NCBI GenBank assembly: GCA_009712635.1
Contig: WASS01000015.1
Span: 124,001 to 188,000 of the forward strand
Direction of reading: 5' to 3'
DNA length: 64,000 nucleotides
DNA from: Hungatella sp.
Lineage (GTDB): Bacteria; Bacillota; Clostridia; Lachnospirales; Lachnospiraceae
The position numbers were made by a program, and so were the translations under genes. Numbering within the stretch: the first letter of the stretch is position 1; every line of letters starts with the position of its first letter. The notes below the pieces were generated by a model. That model was not told the origin of the DNA. It did no database searches and saw only the letters and a program-made list of their open reading frames with translations. Of the stretch, positions 61,171 to 64,000 are shown piece after piece.

Positions 61171-61803
61171 TTATTCCACCCTCTTTAATACTTTTATTTT
61201 ATGTGGGGGCAGGTTAAATAATGCTTCCATGGCACTGGAAATTTCAGCTTTTACCGTAGGACTGCCTCCGCCCTGGGCACTGATAATAATTCCTTCTATT
61301 TCAGGACGTATTTCTTTCTCCACAATGGGAGCCGTATTTTCTCCCTGGCCGGTAAGAATGGTACTCTCTTTTAATTCTGCGCTTGTAATCTTTCTCGACC
61401 CTCCTGATGTATCATTTTCTTCGGTGGAGGAATTTGAGTTATCTTTATCCACTCTCAGTACCTTTTCCCCTGAAGATTTAACTACAATGAGCACATCAAC
61501 CTGACCGACTCCATCCACGGTTTTTAATATTTTTTTCACCCTGGCTTCCAGTTCTTCTTCATAAGTGCGGTCAGCGGAAACGGAAGCGGCAGCATCTCCG
61601 TCTGCAGGCTGTGTTACAATTCCCTGCTGTAAAGTGGATTGCTTACTATTTTCTTTCTGCGCAGTCTTCTCCACTTTCTTTGCAATTCCGGGACCAGAAG
61701 GAAATGTTAGGATCAGGATCATCATTCCAACCGCCAGCAGGATTAACAATTTATCCTTACCCATCTTCCATTTGAATTTCAATATCCTGTTCCTCCAATC
61801 CAT
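61171..61803 (-). CDS. spoIIIAG: SpoIIIAG, channel ring protein
   Basis: About 210 aa. A membrane helix (KLLILLAVGMMILILTF) near the N-terminus is followed by the extracellular ring-building domain (TYEEELEARVKKILKTVDGVGQVDVLIVVKSSGE) and the end ISSAMEALFNLPPHKIKVLKR. GGAGG lies 13 bases before ATG 61803. The frame could be extended to 61872, but that stretch lies deep in spoIIIAF. It overlaps spoIIIAF by about 47 bases. Confidence 0.85.
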   Translation of the reverse strand: MDWRNRILKFKWKMGKDKLLILLAVGMMILILTFPSGPGIAKKVEKTAQKENSKQSTLQQGIVTQPADGDAAASVSADRTYEEELEARVKKILKTVDGVGQVDVLIVVKSSGEKVLRVDKDNSNSSTEENDTSGGSRKITSAELKESTILTGQGENTAPIVEKEIRPEIEGIIISAQGGGSPTVKAEISSAMEALFNLPPHKIKVLKRVE

Positions 61804-62434
61804 AATATTCCGCAATCCTCCTTCTAAGACCAGATAGACTGGAATTTTCTTTCTGCTCTTCTTTTTTTCCATCTTCCGGCTTTATTTCAGAACTTTGATC
61901 CGATTCTTTCCCAGTTATTTTAATATTTTTTATTTCCTCAACCTTCTTAACAGGATCCATTTTACTGCCAACAGAAGCTGCTTCCTCTGCCTGCATTTCC
62001 TCTTTGCCGGAGGTGAGCACAAGGGAAACCTTTACTACATGACCGAACCGGTCACTGGACTGATCACTGTTAATTTCTGCATTGGTTTCTTTGCAGGAAA
62101 AACCTGCTGTCTGCGCCATGGTCTCCAAATCAGTTCCCACTGCTTTTTCGTAACCGGAAATCATTCGTTTCAGTCTTGATTCCTCCATTTTTGAAACTTT
62201 CCCGGTTAACTCGCCTGCTTCCTTTTTAAGGCTTATTGCTTCAAATGAATAGGCCAGTTTATCATCCAGTCTCAATCCGCCTGTAACGGGCTTTAATACA
62301 AGAAGAATAAGCACCATACCGGCAAAGAATTTGACGTATTTCTCATACTTTTTATTCGGCAGAAGATTTTCTACCATAGTGATAAAGATCAGGTAATAAG
62401 TTATATTTCTGATCCATTCATATAATTGATCCAT
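61757..62434 (-). CDS. spoIIIAF: SpoIIIAF
   Basis: About 225 aa. Two N-terminal membrane helices (YEWIRNITYYLIFITMVENLL and FFAGMVLILLVLKPVTGG) are followed by a long soluble helical region and a compact ring-type domain near the end (LRRRIAEYYGLEEQDIEIQ). Between these is an acidic Lys/Glu/Ser linker. ATG 62434 or the GTG at 62443, which overlaps the spoIIIAE stop, are both possible. Confidence 0.88.
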   Translation of the reverse strand: MDQLYEWIRNITYYLIFITMVENLLPNKKYEKYVKFFAGMVLILLVLKPVTGGLRLDDKLAYSFEAISLKKEAGELTGKVSKMEESRLKRMISGYEKAVGTDLETMAQTAGFSCKETNAEINSDQSSDRFGHVVKVSLVLTSGKEEMQAEEAASVGSKMDPVKKVEEIKNIKITGKESDQSSEIKPEDGKKEEQKENSSLSGLRRRIAEYYGLEEQDIEIQMEDG

Positions 62435-62439
62435 GTCAC

Positions 62440-63615
62440 TCACCCTGAATAATAGGTTACATTGGTAGAAGCACACACAAGTGCTATGGTGACGATAAAT
62501 AATATCATACAGGATATGGCGACAGACAGAAGCATTTTATGTCCCTTTGCCATATCGGAAATGCAGGATACAATCCGTTTATCACAGACTGGCTGCAAAA
62601 GGGCTGCCACACATTGATAAAAAAACATTAAGATAACAAGCTTTAGAATGGGAACGATGGTAAGAACAATGAGAATCAGGATACCGGCTGCTCCAATGGT
62701 ATTCTTAATCAGTACACCTGAGCCTAATACCATCTGGGCCACAGAGCTGACCCCCTGTCCAATACCTGGAATTGCACCCACCAGCTTCTGAACTGCTCCC
62801 GTCTTTAAGGAATCCACATAAGGAAGCACCATGGACTGGATCATCTGAAATCCCAGTACCAGTCCGACTAGAGTCTTTAAGCTCCAGGAAACCACCTGTT
62901 CTAACAGTTCAGTCAGCTTTGATAACATGTCTTCTTTTGCAATATGACCTGCCATAACCAGAAGAGCGTACACACGGATCAGTGATAACAACACTGTTCC
63001 TAAAAGCCACTGGGAAGCAGATAAGATAACCAGGGTAAATTCATAAGATGCCACTGCGGTGGCACTGCTTCCCGCAAATGCCGCCGCCAGAAAATACGCA
63101 GGCATCAGCACTCTCATAAATCCCAGTATCTGGTCAACTACGCCGCTCACAATGGAAATGCTGGTAAAAAAGCTGGCTGCCAGATAGGTAAACAGTAATA
63201 AATAAGTAACAAAAAAACCTGTTTCGGAGATTTGACTTCCTGTAAATACACTGGAAAAATTAGAAAAGACAGCCCCGATAATGCCAAGTACAAGAATCTG
63301 ACCCATCATATGCCCGCTGCTTTCAATTTCGCCCATCAGCATTTTTTTAAGCGCTTTTCCAGTCTGGCTGAGTACATCATTCAACTTCCCATCCATAAGA
63401 CTTTTCATTAAATCCTGAAAGGAAAGATTAAGCCCCTGATTATCATTTCTCTGATCCAGAAATTTCTGAATGTCAGTCAGATCATACTGATCCAGATCAA
63501 GCCCCTGGGTAACCTCTGTTTCCTGCTCTTTTGCCGGAGCCTGCGCTCCCCAGGAGATACTGCCGGGAAAAAGAAAACACAGAAGACACAGAAGAAATAA
63601 AAACCTCCTTTTCAT
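62440..63615 (-). CDS. spoIIIAE: SpoIIIAE, channel membrane protein
   Basis: A 391-aa membrane protein with a signal peptide (about 1-22), an extracytoplasmic helical segment (QYDLTDIQKFLDQRN) and about seven membrane helices. SLKTLVGLVLGFQMIQSMVLPYVDSLKTGAVQKLVGAIPGIGQG is conserved in the family. AGGAGG precedes ATG 63615. It is part of the mother-cell-to-forespore channel. Confidence 0.93.
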   Translation of the reverse strand: MKRRFLFLLCLLCFLFPGSISWGAQAPAKEQETEVTQGLDLDQYDLTDIQKFLDQRNDNQGLNLSFQDLMKSLMDGKLNDVLSQTGKALKKMLMGEIESSGHMMGQILVLGIIGAVFSNFSSVFTGSQISETGFFVTYLLLFTYLAASFFTSISIVSGVVDQILGFMRVLMPAYFLAAAFAGSSATAVASYEFTLVILSASQWLLGTVLLSLIRVYALLVMAGHIAKEDMLSKLTELLEQVVSWSLKTLVGLVLGFQMIQSMVLPYVDSLKTGAVQKLVGAIPGIGQGVSSVAQMVLGSGVLIKNTIGAAGILILIVLTIVPILKLVILMFFYQCVAALLQPVCDKRIVSCISDMAKGHKMLLSVAISCMILFIVTIALVCASTNVTYYSG

Positions 63616-63629
63616 GTTCCTTCCTCCTG

Positions 63630-64000
63630 TCATGATAAAAATACCTGAAGAGTTTCAATCAGTGCCAGAAGAATCGGCATACTGACTGCCAGTACGGAAA
63701 GCTTTCCAAATATCTCAATCTGCGTTCCCACTGCACCGTAGCCTGCATCTTTACAGATTCCTGATGCAAACTCTGCAATGTAGGTAATTCCTATCATCTT
63801 TACCAGGGTGGACAGATAGACGCTGTTGATTTTTATGTAGGACTGGATTTCTTTCATGGTATCAAGAATTGTGCTAAGCTTCCCTACCCCATAAAAAAAG
63901 ATAAAAAACCCTGCTGCAAGGACCAGAAAGGTTCCGTATTCCCCCTTCATTCCTTTTAGGGAAACTGCCAGAAGCACTGCTACAATCCCCACAACAGCTA
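63630..64000 (-). CDS. spoIIIAD: SpoIIIAD, partial at the window edge
   Basis: The visible 123 residues are most of this small membrane protein of about 128 aa. At least four helices are visible: IVAVLLAVSLKG, TFLVLAAGFFIFFYGV, VKMIGITYIAEFASGICKDAG and LAVSMPILLALIETL. The frame is open through the last base, so the start is outside. It ends 14 bp before the spoIIIAE start. spoIIIAC, AB and AA presumably continue beyond the window. Confidence 0.92.
   Translation of the reverse strand, partial: AVVGIVAVLLAVSLKGMKGEYGTFLVLAAGFFIFFYGVGKLSTILDTMKEIQSYIKINSVYLSTLVKMIGITYIAEFASGICKDAGYGAVGTQIEIFGKLSVLAVSMPILLALIETLQVFLS

Noticed and set aside
1-64000. tRNA, rRNA, CRISPR array, c-di-GMP or metabolite riboswitch
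   Set aside because: Intergenic stretches were read for cloverleaf, regularly spaced repeats and the conserved GEMM core; none was convincing. A covariance-model search would be decisive.

Overview
The window reads as chromosomal DNA of an endospore-forming, anaerobic, low-to-moderate GC Firmicute, most likely of the Lachnospiraceae / Lacrimispora ('Clostridium clostridioforme-saccharolyticum') type. The basis is the conserved sporulation and isoprenoid cluster at the right end (spoIIIAD-AE-AF-AG-AH, Asp23, nusB, xseA-xseB, ispA, dxs, tlyA, nadK, argR, recN, spoIVB, spo0A), several c-di-GMP enzymes, LysM spore/wall-type proteins, LicT-controlled beta-glucoside uptake and a class C-like group II intron. 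Most right-hand genes lie on the minus strand. No tRNA, rRNA or CRISPR array was recognised.

Left part (1-9.2 kb), mixed accessory genes: the 3' end of an ion permease, small hypothetical proteins, a MerR regulator with a 19-bp-spacer promoter, a YbjQ-family protein, a group II intron that kept both RNA ends but lost its middle, an XRE regulator, an ester-cyclase-like gene lying between 32-bp direct repeats, a three-LysM protein broken by a one-base frameshift, and a large PAS-GGDEF-HD-GYP protein.

Redox part (9.2-21 kb): two glutathione-peroxidase-like genes (one paired with an OhrR-type MarR repressor), a metallo-beta-lactamase-fold hydrolase, a berberine-bridge-type FAD oxidase, a chemoreceptor, a five-gene MarR-nitroreductase-monooxygenase-nitroreductase-flavodoxin operon with a promoter and palindromic operator, and a CoA-disulfide-reductase/rhodanese/TusA/DsrE fusion. 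Together they look like a peroxide, quinone/nitro and reactive-sulfur defence region.

Middle part (21-45 kb): a membrane diguanylate cyclase, cytidylate-kinase-like protein, galactokinase, a radical SAM protein, CapA, DegV, HtpG (with a CIRCE-like inverted repeat upstream and an acidic linker), an M18 aminopeptidase, a bglP-bglA-licT-MFS operon with a clear RAT antiterminator/terminator leader, a PrsA-like foldase, HAD and Maf proteins, membrane proteins and glycogen synthase.

Right part (44.5-64 kb): the sporulation/housekeeping cluster, interrupted by two unusual insertions: a plus-strand OPT transporter plus PqqD-like gene between spo0A and spoIVB, and a diguanylate cyclase between Asp23 and nusB. 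The window ends inside spoIIIAD. The least ordinary observations are the OPT-PqqD pair, the collapsed intron seated behind a terminator, the direct-repeat cassette and the CIRCE-like site at htpG.
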